Assembly (NCBI GenBank): GCA_002633025.1
Contig: NMRB01000062.1
Coordinates: 34,485 to 98,484, forward strand
Length of the DNA: 64,000 nt
Source of the DNA: Notospermus geniculatus
Taxonomy: Eukaryota; Nemertea; Pilidiophora; Heteronemertea; Lineidae
Direction of reading: 5' to 3'
In this document: positions 33,626 through 45,189 of the stretch, piece after piece
Layout: each line of letters begins with the position of its first letter
Numbering within the stretch: the first letter of the stretch is position 1
The notes under the pieces: model-generated
What the model was told of the DNA's origin: nothing
The model's input: only the letters and a program-made list of their open reading frames with translations
The model's database searches: none
Made by a program: the position numbers and the translations under genes

Positions 33626-35839
33626 ATGGATCGTTTGTTGAAAAAGCGGGATGGTTTACACCATCAGATCGAGTACATCCAAAAATATTTGAACTCTTTA
33701 TATGGTGTCGAAACTGTTGATCCAAAACGGGTATCGGCGAAGGAGCTTGAATTGAAACGAAAAACTGCTGAGACTTATCGGGAGAGATACGAGTCCTTGT
33801 ACGAGGAGCTTTCTGTTCAGGCTACTGGCGAGGCATTAGACGATGTTTACGAAAAGTATGAAGAGTTTCAAGACATTTGTTTAGAAGTGAATAACATGGT
33901 TGAGAAGATAAAGGAAACGTTATTTCCGGTGAAAGAAGTTGATATTAAAAGGGAGACTGATCCTGCCGTTGTAGACTTAGTCAAGGAGCTCGTCGCCGCT
34001 CAGCAGGAATCTACTGATAAGCTGGTCGCATCTGTGAAAGACATGCTTTCAGCTAAAGCGAAACCAAAATCTGGAGAATCGGATGAAGTTCTAACGAAAC
34101 TCCCGAAACTTGATTTGAAAACGTTCAGCGGGGGTTACACCCAATGGAAGGAATTCTATGATACGTTCCGCTGTGCTGTTCATGATCGGAACGGGCTTGC
34201 TCCAGTTCAAAAACTACAATACCTGAAGTCGTGTCTCAAAGGTGAAGCTGCTGATCTTGTGAAATCGTTGACATTACGGGATGAGAACTACGAGTTGGCT
34301 TTGAAACAGCTGAAGCTAAGATACGACAACGTGAGAACGATTAGAGATGCTCATTTCAACAATATGTTCAGTTTGGTTCAGCTGCATACTAAGAGTGCCT
34401 CTGGTCTGCGTAAACTCTGCTGTAAAATGTTTGAAAACGTGCAGGCTCTTGAAAATCTGAAAGAACCAGTCAGATCCTGGGACTCATGGCTTATATACGT
34501 TCTGAAGACCAAACTTGACTCGGAGACCAGGATGGAATGGGAGCGTCACGTCTCTGCGAACGAAAACCCCACATTTGATGACATGATTCGTTTCTTGAAT
34601 GACTTTGCCAGCGCAATGGAGATGTCACAGCAGAAAACAGGAAAGACCAAAAGGTCAAACGATGGAAGTGCACCAGATAGTCGTGGTGAACGGTCAACAC
34701 ATACTACGGTAGCGGAGTCGGATTCTGAGAGTTGCTTTCTTTGTAAAGGAGAACACCGTCTTCCGCAATGTCCGCAGTTCTTAGACCTACGTCCGGAGGA
34801 AAGGAAAACGAAAGTGCATGGACTCCGCTTGTGTCTGAATTGCTTTTCACGGCAACACTATGTCAGGAACTGTCAAAAACCTCCAAGTTGCAAACAGTGT
34901 GGTGGCAAACATCATCCTACCTTACATTTTGATCGTGGCAACTCCAGCAGTGACGTCCCTAATCTGGGGTCTCATGTTTCGTACCCTGCGAGTGATAGTG
35001 AGGAGATTCTTTTGTCCACTGCGTTGGTTAGAGTTCGGACACCAGGTGGTCATGTGACTTGTAGAGCTTTGATAGATCCAGGATCTCAAACGAGCTTTAT
35101 GACGTCTTCGTTCGTTCAACGTTCTCGTCTTCGGAAAGTGCGATCGGAACATGGCGTCAATGTGAGCGGCATTGGTGGTGTCGTAAAGGGTGAAGTCAAT
35201 GATGTTGTTAAGTGTGATTTGATTCCTCTTCGCGAACCATCACCCAGCGTGTCAGTTCAGACATTCGTAATGGACAAGATAACCAGCAGCCTACCTCGTC
35301 ACAAAGTGAACCTGAAGGGTTGGTCTCAGCTGCAGAATGTTAGCCTAGCAGATGAACACTTCCACACACCTGGATCAATTGACATTTTGCTTGGTGCGGA
35401 CGTGTACCCTGCAATTCTTTTCGATAAGATGGACCAGATGAAAAGCCCTGACAAGAAGCTGTTAGCTCAGAAGACAATTTTTGGTTGGGTTATCTCTGGC
35501 AGAGTTAGCATGGCTGGGGGGAGTACCCATGGCTCCTCTTTTGAACAGACTGTAAGTCACTACTGTGAGACGGGTGATGATATCCTCAAACGGTTCTGGG
35601 AGTTGGAATCCATTCCCCAACCCAACATGTGGTCAACCGAGGAGAAGAGGTGTGAGGCGTATTTTGTGGAGACATGTCAGCGAGATGCGAACGGCAGATA
35701 TTGTGTAGGGCTTCCGTTTAAAGAACAAGTTTTGCTTGGTGAAAGTCGGTCGAAAGCCGTTACACGTCTGAAACAAATGGAACGTAAACTGTCTCGTGAT
35801 TCCGAGTTGATGACGCAGTATCGAAAAGATATTGTGTAG
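33626..35839 (+). pseudogene. BEL/Pao gag-protease and start of RT
   Basis: Open frame of 737 residues. Residues 1-110 are charged and coiled-coil-like. About 155-330 is the DUF1759-type Gag core (LPKLDLKTFSGGYTQWKEFY). Three zinc-knuckle-like Cys/His groups follow at about 370-435 (CFLCKGEH, CLNCFSRQHYVRNC, CKQCGGKHH). The aspartic protease (DUF1758-type) is near 475-500, but its active-site triplet reads DPG (RALIDPGSQTSF) where BEL proteases usually have DSG or DTG. The typical LLGADVYP and IFGWVISG blocks follow. The frame enters the pre-RT region and ends at a stop created by the 131-bp duplication. Start chosen at the first ATG (33,626), 300 bp after the primer site. The second frame overlaps it at 35,908. 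Confidence 0.9.
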
Positions 35840-35957
35840 GGCTTCCGTTTAAAGAACAAGTTTCGCTTGGTGAAAGTCGGTCGAAAGCCGTTACACGTCT
35901 GAAACAAATGGAACGTAAGCTGTCTCGTGATTCCGAGTTGATGACGCAGTATCGAAA
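35696..35957 (+). repeat. 131-bp tandem duplication in pol
   Basis: Two near-identical copies (35,696-35,826 and 35,827-35,957) both begin AGATATTGTGTAGGGCTTCC; they differ by a few bases. Since 131 is not a multiple of three, the duplication shifts the frame and brings in a stop. Confidence 0.95.
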
Positions 35958-37749
35958 TGTGGTGGAGGAGTACTTTGAGTTAGGACATGCAGAGGAAGTC
36001 CCTCCAGATGAACTTGACAACACAAACGTGTATTATATGCCGCATCATGGTGTAATCAGGGAATCTAGTACCACCACGAGGTTGCGAGTTGTATTTGACG
36101 CGTCAGCCAAGACGTCAAATGGTGCCTCACTGAATGACCGTGTCATCATTGGCCCAAAGATACAGGACGATTTGGTAGATATCTTGATGCGGTTCAGAAA
36201 ACATCCAGTGGCTCTTTCTGGAGATATTGCGAAAATGTATCGCCAGGTCAGACTCAGAGAAAGTAATAAAGACTACCATCGATTCGTGTGGAGAAATAAT
36301 CTCAAGGATGAAATGAAAGACTATAGAATGAAGGTTGTGACATTTGGTGTAGCTTCATCTCCACATCATGCGCAGAGAGCTCTAAAACAGTTGGTACAAG
36401 ACGATGGCCATGCGTTTCCACTGGCTGCTCCTGCTGCGGATAATGACTTCTCAATGGACGATTTGCTGTCGGGCAGTACAGATATTGAGCAAGCGATAAA
36501 CATGTACCATGAATTGGATCGTCTGCTAGCAGGTGGTGGATTCAGCTTAAGGAAGTGGATTTCGAATGAACCAGCAGTTCTTGCAACGATCCCTGCATCA
36601 CTGCGTGATGTGCAGGAATGTCTTGATATGAACTTTGATCAGGCAGTCACAAAGACATTAGGTGTCCATTGGCATCCATCATCGGATACCTTCTTCTACA
36701 AGTTGAACTTTGCAGCTGACCAGGACATTGTCACCAAGAGATTGATGTTGTCAGAGATCGCTCGAATCTTTGACCCACTAGGACTTTTAGCGCCTGTTCT
36801 CATTTGTGCCAAAATGTTGCTTCAAAGCTTATGGCTACTTGGCGTTAGTTGGGATGACGAATTACCCAGTGAAGTAGTAGATCAGTGGCGAAAATGGAGG
36901 AACGATATGTCTGTCTTAGATCAGATCAAGTACTCGAGGTGCATCCTACCAAAGGGTTGTGACATAGTCAACTACCAGTTGCATGGATTCGGCGACGCGT
37001 CGGAGAAAAGTTATGGTGCAGTGATCTACCTCAGAACTGTCTCATCCGATGGAACTGTTCATGTGTATCTTGTCTGTGCGAAAACCAAGGTAGCACCTCT
37101 GAAACGTGTATCGCTGCCTCGCCTAGAACTCTGTGCAGCCCTTTTGGTGGCTAAACTTTTAGCAAGAGTGAACATTGCATTGAAGCTGGGTACTGTGAGT
37201 CTGCATGCCTGGACAGATTCCACAGTGACCTTGTACTGGATTCGTGGTGATCCTGTTAGATGGAAAACGTTCGTTGCGAATCGCGTGAGCGAGATACAGG
37301 ACATTGTGAGCCCTTCTCAATGGCAACACTGTCCGAGTGAGGACAATCCTAGTGATTGCGCGTCACGTGGAATCAGACCTTGTGATTTGATGGATCATCC
37401 ACTTCAGTGGCACGGCCCCACATGGCTACAGGACTCAGAAGAATACTGGCCTGTCCTCCCTGCCGTACAGCCAGAACTCGTGGATGATACTGAACTACGA
37501 AAGGATCAAAGCCGCTTGGTTCACACTGTTGAAACAGGAACGACGCCTTCAATCAGTTTGGCATCATATTCTGAACTATACAAACTGGTACGTGTGACAG
37601 CTTGGTGTCTACGCTGGTTGCAGAGACGCAAATCTTGTGAAAGGGTGGAGACAAATGATGGGATCTTTGCCTCCTCAGAGACTGAATCCAGCAAAGGTTT
37701 TTTCCACGACTGGTATCGATTATGCCGGACCTTTGCTGTTGAAGTCTAA
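35908..37749 (+). pseudogene. BEL/Pao reverse transcriptase and RNase H
   Basis: 613-codon open frame that continues the pol polyprotein after the duplication. The RT palm is recognisable: LRVVFDASAKT (residues about 52-62), motif A LSGDIAKMYRQVRL with its Asp, and motif B FGVASSPHHAQ. At motif C the frame reads FSMDDLLS where BEL elements normally have YVDD, so two of four residues differ although both metal-binding Asp remain. The DPLGLLAPV block follows. RNase H has GFGDASEKSYGAV, LPRLELCAALL and AWTDSTVTLYWI, with three catalytic acidic positions present. After WCLRWLQRR the normal integrase zinc-binding domain is missing. The frame runs out at 37,749 in an alternative reading of integrase DNA. 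The first ATG is inside the protein, so this is not an independent gene. Confidence 0.9.
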
Positions 37750-38098
37750 GAAAGGTCGTGGGGCTAGGATTGGAAAATGTTGGGTGGCTTTGTTTGTGTA
37801 TCTAGTCATCAAAGCCATTCATCTTGAACTTGTGAGTGAAATGACTACTGAAGCATTCCTAGCAGCCTTCAGGAGGTTTGTTTCTCGTCGTGGCAAGCCC
37901 AAGATTGTCTTCAGTGACCATGGAACAAACTTTGTAGGAGGAAATCGTGAACTGAACGAACTGAAACAATTGCATGATAGCCAAGAACATAATGATACTG
38001 TGGCCAAAACTCTTGCTGAGGACAACATCAGTTGGCAGTTTTCGCCACCCAAGGGTAGTCACTTTGGCGGGCTTTGGGAGGACCCCCCCCTAGTGTGA
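37637..38098 (+). pseudogene. BEL/Pao integrase core, truncated both ends
   Basis: 153-codon frame overlapping the previous one in a different phase. GSLPPQRLNP and GIDYAGP are the classic entry to the retroviral-type integrase core, with the first catalytic Asp in GIDYAGP, the second in FSDHGTNFVG and the Glu in SHFGGLWE. The H2C2 zinc-binding domain that should precede it is absent, and right after GGLWE the sequence changes to unrelated DNA, removing the C-terminal domain. The break upstream coincides with the end of the RNase H similarity, so an internal deletion joined the two. Confidence 0.9.
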
Positions 38099-38309
38099 CT
38101 CAGGAGTGCCCCTAGGACACATTACGAGGGGGTGGCTTTTTACAGCTGCTGGTCCCCCATTTTTGCCCTTTGCCCCCTGGGTATAAGGTTCAATTGTCCC
38201 AAATAAATTTTGGATTATTTATAATAAAGTGACATAACCCATTTTACAGGGTGATTAGTTAAGAGGTCAAAGTAGATTATAGGAAAGACAAATTGGCAAA
38301 TTTGCCATT

Positions 38310-39095
38310 GTTTTAATTAAAACAAAAGACCTTTGCAAAATGTCATTAAAGTAGTAGAAATAAACAAGTCCTTAAAATGCTGTTTACAACGCATGTTAAA
38401 TACTTTGTATACATGTACTTTGTATTTATAAGGTTACATTTATTTACAACCCTTGCCTTTCATGAAAATAATGACAAATAACACCAATATCCTCTCAACT
38501 TTGGCAATTTGTTCAAACTCTGGCAGTGGGGGCATCATAGAACAGCATTTCATGGCTATGGCTTGTTAAGCACAGGCAGTCAGGTGTGAGGCATACTATA
38601 GTCGAAGTCAACCTTACTTCAACAAGGGCAAAATGTCAGGCCTGTGCAACAGACACCATAAAGTGAACAGAATGATTAAACCACAAACCACAGTATTTAC
38701 CAGTTGACTGAGCACAACCTTGAATTTGCGATAGCCTCATGGAAAGTAAACCAAGTTACCCTAACCTCATTAGGTAACTGCGACATGGGTTATTTACCAC
38801 TGACTTGTGTATGTTTGCAAGCTTGGTATGTTGCCCTTGTTGACTGTGCTTGACAAGCCATAGCCATGAAAGGCTGTTCTATGATGCCCCCACTGCTAGA
38901 GTTTGAACAAATTGCCAAAGTTGAGAGGATATTGGTGTTATTTGTCATTATTTTCATGAAAGGCGAAGGTTATAAATAAATGTAACCTTATAAATACAAA
39001 GCAATGACTTTCATGTTGTAAACAGCATTTTAAGGACTTGTGTATTTCTACCACATTAATGGCATTTTGCAAAGGTCTTTTGTTTTAATTAAAAC
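38310..39095. mobile_element. Foldback (~220-bp arms) abutting the 3' LTR
   Basis: Both ends are the self-complementary GTTTTAATTAAAAC; the arms continue with AAAAGACCTTTGCAAAATG, TCCTTAAAATGCTGTTTACAA and TGGCAATTTGTTCAAACTCT. It ends exactly one base before the 3' LTR and occupies the place of the integrase C-terminus and polypurine tract, together with 38,085-38,309. Confidence 0.85.
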
Positions 39096-39419
39096 TGTTG
39101 GAGCGGCAAATTGCCTTTAGCTATGACCAGTGGTGCTTGAAGTCATGAAAAGTGATTACTTGATTTGGTTTGCATGTTTCTAAATTTAGACCTGTCAATC
39201 AATTGGTGCTTTATTGAGCTTTTAATCCTTTTGTGAATTTTGTCGTTAGTTTCAATCTTTGTAGAAATTGATCTCTTTTGTGTTTCTTGCATTTTTTACT
39301 TTTGTTGGAAAAGCTTTTCTAGTCACTTGGAATAAAGATTTTATAGAGGAAGGAACCTTGTTGGTCTCTTTGGAAAAAATTATACAGTCCTCTAAAACGT
39401 GAAACTCGAAACCCAAACA
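39096..39419 (+). repeat. 3' LTR
   Basis: 324 bp with no difference from the 5' LTR found by eye. It is followed by TAATCCATTCG. Confidence 0.9.
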
Positions 39420-39584
39420 TAATCCATTCGTAGTCGACCTGACTCAAGTTACGATTCCCAAGCGCTGATTCTGCTTGTTCCGTGATGATCGTACACATTT
39501 TCGTTTTTGTGACCTGATCATGATTGCGACGCCTGATGCCGACTGTTCCGTCGTAGCACAAGCAATCGTAGTGCGACCTGACAT
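39420..39584 (+). repeat. Repeat shared with 31,764-31,930
   Basis: Same blocks in the same order as 31,764-31,930. Because the same sequence precedes the gap, the two may be parts of one unit later split, or separate dispersed copies. Confidence 0.75.
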
Positions 39585-39872
39585 AGCCATTAAAGCTGAC
39601 GTGACCGAACAAAAAGCCCCCATGCGACGAGGAAGAGAATAGCAAACGCCCTGCAGACACCTCAATTGAAGGCTCAGAACATGATATACCCCACGACGCC
39701 AGGAGGGCGCCACCTTATTTGTCTTCAGGCAACAGAGATGTCAACATCTCCAGATACTTCTTACACTACTCAAAGAAAAAAAATTGTAGGCATTAAGACG
39801 GAATTCTAGCCGTCGATCTTCTGATTTGTAATCCACCACTCTATCCACTCGGCCAACGAGCCAGCTGACAGA
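39585..39872 (-). mobile_element. tRNA-headed SINE-like copy 1
   Basis: Read on the minus strand from about 39,872: a tRNA-like head with A-box TTGGCCGAGTGG and a GACGG...CCGTC T-arm-like stem, a T-rich spacer, then a body with GGTGGCGCCCTCCTGGCG, CATGTTCTGAGCCTTC and GTCGCATGGGGG. Same family as the copies at 40,063 and 40,440. Confidence 0.75.
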
Positions 39873-40062
39873 GACATGATTTGTGTTTGTCATGACCGAT
39901 TCGAAAAAACCCGTCCGCGCCCGTCCACCCGCTCCGCATACTTTTCCGTTTTGCGCTTTGCGCTTGTCCGTTCCCTATGTTTATCAACAATAAACTTAAT
40001 TTTTCTACCATGCACTCACATAGGAAACGGACAAGCGCAAAGCCCAAAACGCAAAGTATGAA

Positions 40063-40352
40063 TCGACCTTAAAGCTGACGTGACCGAACAAAACCCCCCA
40101 TGCGACGAGCAAGAGAATAGCAAATGCCCTGCAGACACCTCAATTGAAGGCTCAGAACATGATATATCCCACGACGCCAGGAGGGCGCCACCTTATTTGT
40201 CTTCAGGCAACAGAGATGTCAACATCTCCGGATACTTCTTACACTACTCAAAGAAAAAAAATTGTAGGCATTTATAGACGGAATTCGAGCCGTCGATCTT
40301 CTGATTTGTAATCCACCACTCTATCCACTCGGCCAACGAGCCAGCTGACAGA
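40063..40352 (-). mobile_element. tRNA-headed SINE-like copy 2
   Basis: Nearly identical to copy 1, with an intact T-arm-like stem (GACGG-CTCGAAT-TCCGTC) in the head. It forms the left arm of the compound foldback. Confidence 0.75.
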
Positions 40353-40439
40353 GACATGATTTGTGTTTGTCATAGACGTAGGCCTTCGACTTACGTAATA
40401 ATACTACGAATAAGAGAAAACATAAGTAGTCTGCCAACA

Positions 40440-40712
40440 AGTTCGGTGGCCGAACGGGGAAGACCGTGTAACAACGGTAACAGGGTGCGGGTTCGATTCC
40501 CAGCTGGGTCAATTTTTTTTCTTTCACAAATATGTTCAGCAGGAGCTCACCAGAGGATGTTGACACCTCTAAAGCTCGAAGACAAATAAGGTGGCGCCCT
40601 CCTGGCGTCGTGGGGTATATCATGTTCTGAGCCTTCGATTCAGGTGTCTGCAGGGCGTTTGCTATTCTCTTGCTCGTCGCATGGGGGGTTTTGTTCGGTC
40701 ACGTCAGCTTTA
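40440..40712 (+). mobile_element. tRNA-headed SINE-like copy 3, different head
   Basis: Head with A-box GTGGCCGAACGGG and B-box GGGTTCGATTCCC, then T-rich spacer and the same body as copies 1-2 in the opposite orientation. The head does not fold into a canonical cloverleaf (weak anticodon and T stems), so it is not called a tRNA gene. Confidence 0.7.
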
Positions 40713-41219
40713 AGGTCGATTCATACTTTGCGTTTTGGGCGTTGCGCTTGTCCGTTTCCTATGTGAGTGCATGGTAGAAAAATTAAGTTTACTGTTGGTA
40801 CCACACATAAACATAGGGAACGGACAAGCGCAAAGCGCAAAACGGAGAAGTATGCGGAGCGGGTGGACGGGCGCGGACGCGTTTTTCCGAATCGGTCATG
40901 TAGCGATTTTTTTCTGCGCTCCTTGCTGCCCGCGCGGCATTTGTGTCATCATTCTCTGGGAATTTTCCTGCTAATAAAGAAATGATGAAAGTTGAAACAG
41001 ACTCCACCGACCGAAGACCCACCCCGCGCGAAAACTCCCGCATCTGTGCCCGTTTCGTGGAAACACAACTAGTCCGGTCAATCTAAGGCATGAGTGCCTT
41101 TCCACCAGCACCGATGACTCCGGCCTCCTGAGTGCATCCTTTTCTTGTGAAGAATCAAGACCCGGTTGTTCTGGATCATCTTCAGTGCCACAGCTTTCCC
41201 GAAACCAAATATTCTCGAG

Positions 41220-43350
41220 GTGGTATCCATATGAAAGTACATATTGTTGGTCATATTTCTGCATCAAAATTTTGGAAATATTAAAGCGAATGGCTCGCGG
41301 GGTTTGCTGTGGCGCCATGACAGTTGGTCATCGATATCAAGCACCATTTTGAGAAAAAGGCAAAAGAAAGATTTTAGTTTAATGGGAAATGCATTAGACA
41401 GCCAAACTTCAGAGGCGCATTCTGCAAAATCTGTCGCTTCAAAATCAATGAGAATAGTACAGAATGTACATCTTGACCTACTGAATTGAAAACGTCATTA
41501 ACCCATTTTAACAAATTTTTAATGGAACCTCGTCCCCAGTGTTTACATTCGCATATTTGCACATGGCTGGAGCACGGCTTTGCCTGGAGGCTAGATTCAC
41601 TCTCTATGGAAGGTACCACCAAAAATGTAAACAAACCCCGCGAGCCATTTGCTTTAAGTACCACCCCATCCGAAAAACCCTTAAGAACCAAACTTTTAAT
41701 ACCGGTAATTATGATTTTATTACATGTATTTATTTAATATATTATTATTTTTATTATGTGTGGAATGGAACTTTCTAAGGATATTGGGCTTTGTTTCATC
41801 AAAATATGTTGAGTGGTTTCTCAGATATTATCAAAATATTGATAACTTAGGCCGTGAGACATGCCCATTTGTTTTTCACTTTCGTAGCGTAGTTCTCTGG
41901 TAACGAAACATTTCCTCCTTTTATACATCTTCGATACATAGAAGGCCGATCTGCTCACCACTGCGTTATACATCGCACATCACCCTTCGAGAAATAGACC
42001 TGTCCGCGGCGTATCTTGGCACGATGCCAACTTTACCAGTCGACCAATCATATTGCACTTTATATCGGGTCTTCGGCTATCACTATTTGTACCACGATTC
42101 AAATTTTGCAACACCGGTTCTGATTGGCCTCCTCTTCCAGAGGCAGCAGATTCGCCGCGGACCGGTCTATTTCTCGAAGGGTGATGTGCGATGTAACGCA
42201 GTGGTGAGGAGATCGGCCTTCGATTATCGAAGATGTTTTTATATGAAGATGGATATGCTGAACACATTCAGCTTGTTACCACACGACAAAACCTGCACAT
42301 TTCCAAGATGGCCGCCCTTTTAGGGGCCAAAGGGATTAACTGTAGGGGTCAAAAATTTGATGTCTTCAAATCATAAAAGGGGCCCCAAAAGGGTCCAAAT
42401 TCAGGATCTCGAAAACTGTCACCCAAAGGGTGTCATCATAGGTATCATTTTGAAGGTCTATGAGAGCAATGTTGACAAAAAAATATTTTCATTCACCTGC
42501 ATCCCCGTGAAACGTGTGGGGAGGGGTAAAATGTCGGATTTGTGGCCCTTTTTGACCCCCCTCAAGGGTTGCAGTGTTCATTTTGGGGATGAAACCCATG
42601 CCATGTTGTTGTACTCACTGAGACCTTTAATATGATACCCATGTTGCTATGATTTGAAGACATCAAATTTTTGACCCCTACTGTTAATCCCTTTGGCCCC
42701 CTAAAAGGGCGGCCATCTTGGAAATGTGCAGGTTTTGTCGTGTGGTAACAAGCTGAATGTGTTCAGCATGTCCATCTTCATATGAAACAGGAGGAAATGT
42801 TTAGTTACCAGAACTACGCTGCAAAAATCAAGAAATAGCCATATTTTCCAGTCGCGTCTCATGGCCTAACTTGAGATCTTCATGCTTCCCAAGAAATTCT
42901 GGTACACAGATAAAGCTAAACTCAGAATTATGGCTTTGCGAATTTTTGAAACGTTTTTTTTTGCGTTAACTGGACAGAAATATTGCACACTTTTCAAAAT
43001 ATCAAAACGTTGATATTTTGAGAAATATGGTCAACGTCTAACCAGTTTACGCTTTAAGTTTCAAAATTTTATAATCCTACGTTTTAAAGTCAGCTGCTTC
43101 TGATATCAAAATTCTACGAAAAATATGAAATTCTCAAAAATTTTGATAATCTCAAATGTCTCAGCAACCACTCAACAGATTTTGATGAAACAAAGCCCAA
43201 AATCCTTAGATAGTTCCTCTCTGTCATAATTGCTGAGCAATCACAAAAACATTCGAGAACGAAAAGTTCGATTTTTATTAACGGTTTTTCTAATTAGCTA
43301 GTTGATGCAGAAATACGACCAACATTATGTACTTTCATATGGAACAAACC
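41220..43350. repeat. 2.1-kb foldback
   Basis: ATCCATATGAAAGTACATA near 41,228 is mirrored near 43,340. The arms continue with GGGCTTTGTTTCATCAAAAT, TTGAGTGGTT-CTGAGA, and CACATTTCCAAGATGGCCGC followed by GATGTCTTCAAATCA. The centre is about 42,380-42,640. The left arm carries an extra foldback. Confidence 0.8.
41922..42243. mobile_element. Foldback inserted in the left arm of 41,220-43,350
   Basis: AAGGCCGATCTGCTCACCAC and its mirror bound arms that continue through CGCACATCACCCTTCGAGAA. The opposite arm at 42.8 kb lacks this block, so it is a later insertion. Confidence 0.8.
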
Positions 43351-43408
43351 GTGTAAAAGTGGCCCAGTCGTATTTGAAGTATTCAAGGTATCAAATGTTG
43401 ATAACATT

Positions 43409-43535
43409 GGGCCGATTTCACAAAGCGCGTTTAAGACTTAGACGCGTGTAACTTCACTAAATGCACGCACTTCCACTATGCATTTGACGAAGTTACACGC
43501 GTCTAAGTCTTAAACGCCCTTTGTGAAATCGGCCC
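43409..43535. mobile_element. Harbinger-type MITE with ATT duplication
   Basis: Ends GGGCCGATTTCACAAAG and CTTTGTGAAATCGGCCC; arms reach GACTTAGACGCGTGTAACTTC. ATT at 43,406-43,408 and 43,536-43,538. It shares the GGGCCGATTT terminus with 29,645-30,637. Confidence 0.85.
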
Positions 43536-43538
43536 ATT

Positions 43539-44165
43539 ATGTCCATGACTGTACAAACAACAGGTTTTGACACACGTGGTTTCCAAGGATAGTTCTTGCT
43601 CGGAATATGTCCATGTACAGTACCTTCCACCTCGTCGTAGTTCTGGATGGAAATAGTTTCGGGTGTTTTTCTGTGGCATGCTGGCAAAATAGTAGGCCTA
43701 CCATCAAGTCAGAATCATCACCAATAACAAATGCACCAAAAAAGAGGTTAGCCGACCAGTTTAGGGAAGGCATCCTCCTGAAAAGCCTAATGGCTGAATA
43801 TTATCCCCAAACCATCTTTGTCTTTCAGATTAGGCTTGAAAACAGAACAGGGGGTTGGAGGCTAATTTTAGGTCTGTAGAGTGAGAACTGACAAAGTTTT
43901 GTCAGATTTGAGGTATCACAGGTTATATTTTGACTCGACTCTTTAACGCGAAAATTCAAGATGTTCCAATGCTCGGATTAAGTGGGACTTTTGATATGTC
44001 ATTTCCAAGACATGTACGAGCAGAATACAGGCGGTTTCATTTTCGTTGCAATTAGTGGGGGGTTACCACCAATTTTGCTCCAGATTTGCTAGCCTAAAAG
44101 GTGTGTCGCGTGAAAGAATCGGCCAAATCCGATTCTGCACTTCGACACCTCATGTATCCAGGAAA
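43539..44165. other. No feature recognised
   Basis: Open frames around 43,607-43,879 lack motifs and splice support. Confidence 0.45.
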
Positions 44166-44560
44166 AAATATAATTGATAACTTCAACTCTTCGAGGACTC
44201 AGCAAAATCTAAGATGGCCGCCATCTTGGATGTCAGATACAACAAAAATCAATAATTAACCTCCTCTAGCCCGTCCCATATCACGATGCTGCATGTACAT
44301 GCAGTTGACTGACCAAACGGTTGTCAAGTTACAGAGCAGAACAAAAAATTCAAGATGGCCACCTGGTGACCATATTGGAAATCTGATTGCAACCAAAATC
44401 AACAGGGCACCTCTCCAGAGCCATTGATGTCCAAAAGATACGAAATCAATTGGATTGTGGAGGAGAATGCAAGCAGGCGATAGACCTGGAGCTCATCTCA
44501 GATAATGNCCCCCCCCCCCACTCAGCCATGTTGAGCAGTACAGACAAAATGATCTGGAAG
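44166..44560 (+). repeat. Dispersed repeat, direct copy at 50.05 kb
   Basis: Shares with 50,052-50,403 the ordered blocks ACTTCAACTCTTCGAGGACT, ATCAATAATTAACCTCCTCT, TGACTGACCAAACGGTTGTC and GCAGGCGATAGACCTGGA. It contains one N and a poly-C run at 44,508-44,519. Confidence 0.85.
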
Positions 44561-45189
44561 GGTTTCTCTCGGTGGAATTAAATTTTGATGTTCTTCAATC
44601 ATTATCTCATTTTATTCAAAAATCATATCATAAATAATTTGATCAATAGCGATGGGATTTTCGCATGGACGGAGATGCAATACTTCAAGTGATGTATTAG
44701 ACAGTAATTCGACGTGGAGGTGAAATCATTTTTGGATAAGGGCCAATTAATTCTGCGGCAACCCGATTGCGGAACGGAAAATCTGGTCGGCGTAGCAGCA
44801 ACGGACATGGTTTTGCAAGAAACGAATCGAGTCCGGAGAACGCAGTGAGCACACTGATCTCGCTAATCACATTTCACCCGGTCAGTTGTTGCGCGCGTAC
44901 ATTCCGTCAACGAATCCGTTTGACTTGACCAGATTTTAACTTTTTGCGCGTTGCGTTCCTCGTCTGTCGAATCCATTGCGCAAAATGAGGCTACGCACCG
45001 GTAGCACGTGAGTATGAATTGAGAAACGGAAGCGGGTAGCGTGACGGACTCGGCTTCGAGTCGGCCGAGTCGACGCGCAATGCCAGTTGAGCATGAACGG
45101 GATGCGAAACGCAAAGCGCACTTGCGCCGACCCCTTGCGCAACGCGCAATGCGTAAAGTATGAACCAACCCTGACCCATTGAAAACAGG
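44561..45189. other. No gene; possible MITE end
   Basis: TTTTTGCGCGTTGCGTT near 44,940 and GCGCAACGCGCAATGCG-TAAAGTATGAA near 45,135-45,162 are roughly mirrored and resemble the GCGTTTTGCGC...AAGTATGAA words at 40.0-40.8 kb. Confidence 0.45.

Larger units (their letters stand above)
32982..39419 (+). mobile_element. BEL/Pao LTR retrotransposon, young but defective
   Basis: 6.4-kb element with 324-bp direct LTRs (TGTTGG...CAAACA) that look identical by eye, a tRNA-Tyr-type primer site directly after the 5' LTR, a ~300-bp leader, then gag, protease, reverse transcriptase, RNase H and integrase in the BEL/Pao order. Defects seen: a 131-bp tandem duplication at the start of the reverse transcriptase, loss of the region joining RNase H to integrase, and replacement of the integrase C-terminus and the polypurine-tract region by unrelated sequence including a foldback. 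Identical LTRs mean recent insertion under the standard LTR-divergence argument. The copy may have been mobilised in trans, or the assembly may be imperfect next to the gap. Confidence 0.9.
39891..40899. repeat. Compound foldback with SINE arms
   Basis: GACCGATTCG-AAAAA-CCGTCCGCGCCCGTCC at the left is mirrored at 40,860-40,899. The arms contain CGCTTTGCGCTTGTCCGTT and the SINE body (copy 2 left, copy 3 right). Each arm also contains its own smaller hairpin (CTTGTCCGTT...AACGGACAAG). Confidence 0.75.

Noticed and set aside
40440-40513. tRNA gene
   Set aside because: A- and B-box words are present, but the stems do not form a canonical cloverleaf and the sequence continues into a repeated body, so it is called a SINE head.
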